DNA of 6,039 nucleotides from a bacterium. Lineage in GTDB: Bacteria > Actinomycetota > Thermoleophilia > Solirubrobacterales > 70-9. The notes below the pieces were generated by a model that was not told the origin of the DNA, made no database searches, and saw nothing but the letters and a program-made list of their open reading frames with translations. A program made the translations under genes and the position numbers. The stretch covers positions 1 to 6,039 of the forward strand of contig PKER01000178.1 in the NCBI GenBank assembly GCA_002919115.1, written 5' to 3'. Every line of letters starts with the position of its first letter. The first letter of the stretch is position 1. Shown here piece after piece: positions 5,287-6,039 of the stretch.

Positions 5287-5306
5287 CGGGGGCCACCCAA
5301 CCCCCG
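5287..5306. repeat. Small hairpin upstream of khpB
   Basis: CGGGGG (5287-5292) and CCCCCG (5301-5306) can pair around an 8-base loop. No T-run follows on the plus strand, so it is not a clear terminator. Weak in such GC-rich sequence. Confidence 0.3.
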
Positions 5307-5350
5307 CGCGCCTCCCGTAACACCTCACCCAAGCGCGCGCAAAGCCGACC

Positions 5351-5384
5351 ACGCCCCACGGGGTCAAACGGGGGTCGGGGGCGT
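5351..5384. repeat. Inverted repeat upstream of khpB
   Basis: ACGCCCC (5351-5357) and GGGGCGT (5378-5384) form perfect 7-bp arms separated by 20 bases, ending about 67 bp before the khpB start. It may be a regulator site. The spacer also contains CCCC-AC-GGGG, so alternative small hairpins exist. Confidence 0.3.
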
Positions 5385-5435
5385 ATGCCACCAGCTTCAA
5401 TCCTTCGCGGCGCGCCAGCGTTTCCCTTCTCGCGC

Positions 5436-5441
5436 TAGAGT
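5436..5441 (+). promoter_or_regulatory. Possible -10 element for khpB
   Basis: TAGAGT matches TATAAT at 4 of 6 positions and ends 10 bp before the khpB ATG. There is no Shine-Dalgarno sequence before the ATG (GTCGCGGTTCCC), so a very short or absent leader is plausible. No -35 hexamer is recognisable. A promoter of its own is expected because a strong terminator follows yidC. Confidence 0.3.
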
Positions 5442-5451
5442 CGCGGTTCCC

Positions 5452-5940
5452 ATGAGTGAGGAGCAGCAGGCAGCGCCGCCCGTTGACGCGGCCGAGCGGG
5501 TTCGCGGCATCGTCGAGCGGGTGATCGACGCCCTGGGCGTCGATGGCACCGTGGACGTGATCGAGACTGACCGGCAGATCACCGCCGTCGTCGATGGGGA
5601 GGACGTGGGCCGCCTGATCGGCCGGCGGGGCCAGACCATCGACGCCGTGCAGCTCATCTGCTACCGCGCGGCCCAGCGCGGGGCCAAGGAGCGCAAGCGC
5701 GTGATCGTGGACGCCGCGGGGTACCGCGAGCGGCGCCGCGAGCAGGTGATCGGCCAGGCGGAGCGCGCCGCTGCGCGGGCCCTCGAGACCGGTCGCGAGA
5801 TCGAGCTCGAGCCGATGTCGGCGACCGAGCGCAAGATCGTCCACGACCATCTCAAGGGCCGCCCGGGGATCGAGACGTTCAGCGAGGGCGACGAGCCCGA
5901 CCGCTGCGTGATCGTCGCTCCGCTCGTCACCGACGAGTAG
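5452..5940 (+). CDS. khpB: KH-R3H RNA-binding protein KhpB (Jag/EloR family)
   Basis: KhpB (also Jag or EloR) is a cytoplasmic RNA-binding protein; in firmicutes it partners KhpA and affects cell elongation and division. The 162-residue product has a KH domain with the GxxG loop in GRLIGRRGQTIDAVQ (53-67). An arginine-rich helix follows (about 81-110). The R3H domain at about 120-162 includes the R-x3-H motif Arg127-His131 (ERKIVHDHL) and ends with a conserved-looking CVIVAP strand. It lacks the N-terminal Jag-N domain of the firmicute proteins (about 200 residues or more), as is common in actinobacteria. Its place between yidC and rsmG is the conserved one, although here 650 bp separate it from yidC. 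The ATG at 5452 was chosen as the first start before the domains; it lacks a clear ribosome-binding site. Confidence 0.92.
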   Translation: MSEEQQAAPPVDAAERVRGIVERVIDALGVDGTVDVIETDRQITAVVDGEDVGRLIGRRGQTIDAVQLICYRAAQRGAKERKRVIVDAAGYRERRREQVIGQAERAAARALETGREIELEPMSATERKIVHDHLKGRPGIETFSEGDEPDRCVIVAPLVTDE

Positions 5941-5950
5941 CGCCCGGGAC

Positions 5951-6039
5951 ATGCCGTACGAGCTCGACGCCGAGGCGCGCCGGCGCCTCGAGGCCGTGCT
6001 CGCGCGGCTCGCGGAGGCCCCGCGCTCGCTGACCTCGGT
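5951..6039 (+). CDS. rsmG: Probable 16S rRNA methyltransferase RsmG, N-terminus only (cut by window edge)
   Basis: RsmG (GidB) methylates N7 of a guanosine in the 530 loop of 16S rRNA; its loss can give low-level streptomycin resistance. Only 29 complete codons are in the window: MPYELDAEARRRLEAVLARL then AEAPRSLTS. The amphipathic helix followed by RSLTS resembles the start of actinobacterial RsmG, but no methyltransferase motif is visible yet. The call rests mainly on position: rsmG follows khpB in this conserved cluster, often with parA and parB next. It begins 10 bp after khpB on the same strand with a weak CGGGAC just before the ATG, so the two are probably co-transcribed. Confidence 0.6.
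   Translation, partial: MPYELDAEARRRLEAVLARLAEAPRSLTS

Larger units (their letters stand above)
4802..5451. other. 650-bp region without a supported gene between yidC and khpB
   Basis: No open frame here looks like a real protein; the long ones are artefacts of high GC. In order it holds the yidC terminator, a parS-like site, four alternating 31-bp-spaced TTCAGCCC motifs, a C-rich stretch (about 5092-5340) with a 20-bp tandem repeat, two short inverted repeats and a probable khpB promoter. In actinobacteria with this gene order yidC and khpB are normally close together, so this gap is unusually long and organised. Confidence 0.7.

Noticed and set aside
4866..5438. 190-codon plus-strand open frame starting GTG AAA CGC after yidC
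   Set aside because: Its start resembles yidD only because both lie in the 21-bp parS-like repeat. The rest is low-complexity Pro/Arg/Thr, crosses both repeat families and shows no domain.
4951..5952. 333-codon minus-strand open frame
   Set aside because: The first part is antisense to khpB and the rest is Gly/Arg/Ala-rich translation of the non-coding gap. Long antisense frames are expected at this GC content.

Overview
This 6-kb window is the replication-origin neighbourhood of a very GC-rich bacterial chromosome. Reading from the left, recF (5' part only), dnaN and dnaA lie on the minus strand. After a divergent 220-bp spacer, rpmH, rnpA, yidD, yidC, khpB (jag) and the start of a probable rsmG lie on the plus strand. 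This conserved gene order, the strong GC bias, the GTG starts and the short Oxa1-type YidC point to an actinobacterium. A deep-branching class such as Thermoleophilia is a guess from protein style, not a demonstrated assignment.

Left arm (1-3008, minus strand): DnaA starts replication, the beta clamp (DnaN) tethers the polymerase, and RecF acts at stalled forks and gaps. Only 90 bp separate dnaA and dnaN. The most AT-rich short stretch here and a loose cluster of DnaA-box-like sequences lie in that gap and in the last 120 bp of dnaA. The origin of replication may therefore overlap the dnaA 3' end.

Right arm (3229-4801, plus strand): rpmH, rnpA, yidD and yidC form one tightly packed operon (1-bp overlap, 3-bp gap, 4-bp overlap). 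It makes ribosomal protein L34, the RNase P protein, and two proteins that help insert membrane proteins. It ends in a strong intrinsic terminator. A 650-bp stretch without a supported gene follows, then khpB (KH-R3H RNA-binding protein) and the rsmG start.

The most notable signals are non-coding. (1) A perfect 21-bp repeat occurs twice, 1116 bp apart. It contains a sequence matching 12 of 14 bases of the ParB centromere site parS; one copy sits across the rnpA stop and yidD start, the other just after the yidC terminator. (2) Four copies of a GACNTTCAGCCC motif alternate in orientation, with their 8-bp cores exactly 31 bp apart, between the terminator and khpB. (3) A 20-bp tandem repeat lies in a strongly C-rich, G-poor stretch upstream of khpB. 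Together these make the yidC-khpB gap look like an origin-proximal segregation or regulatory region rather than empty spacer, but its function is inferred.
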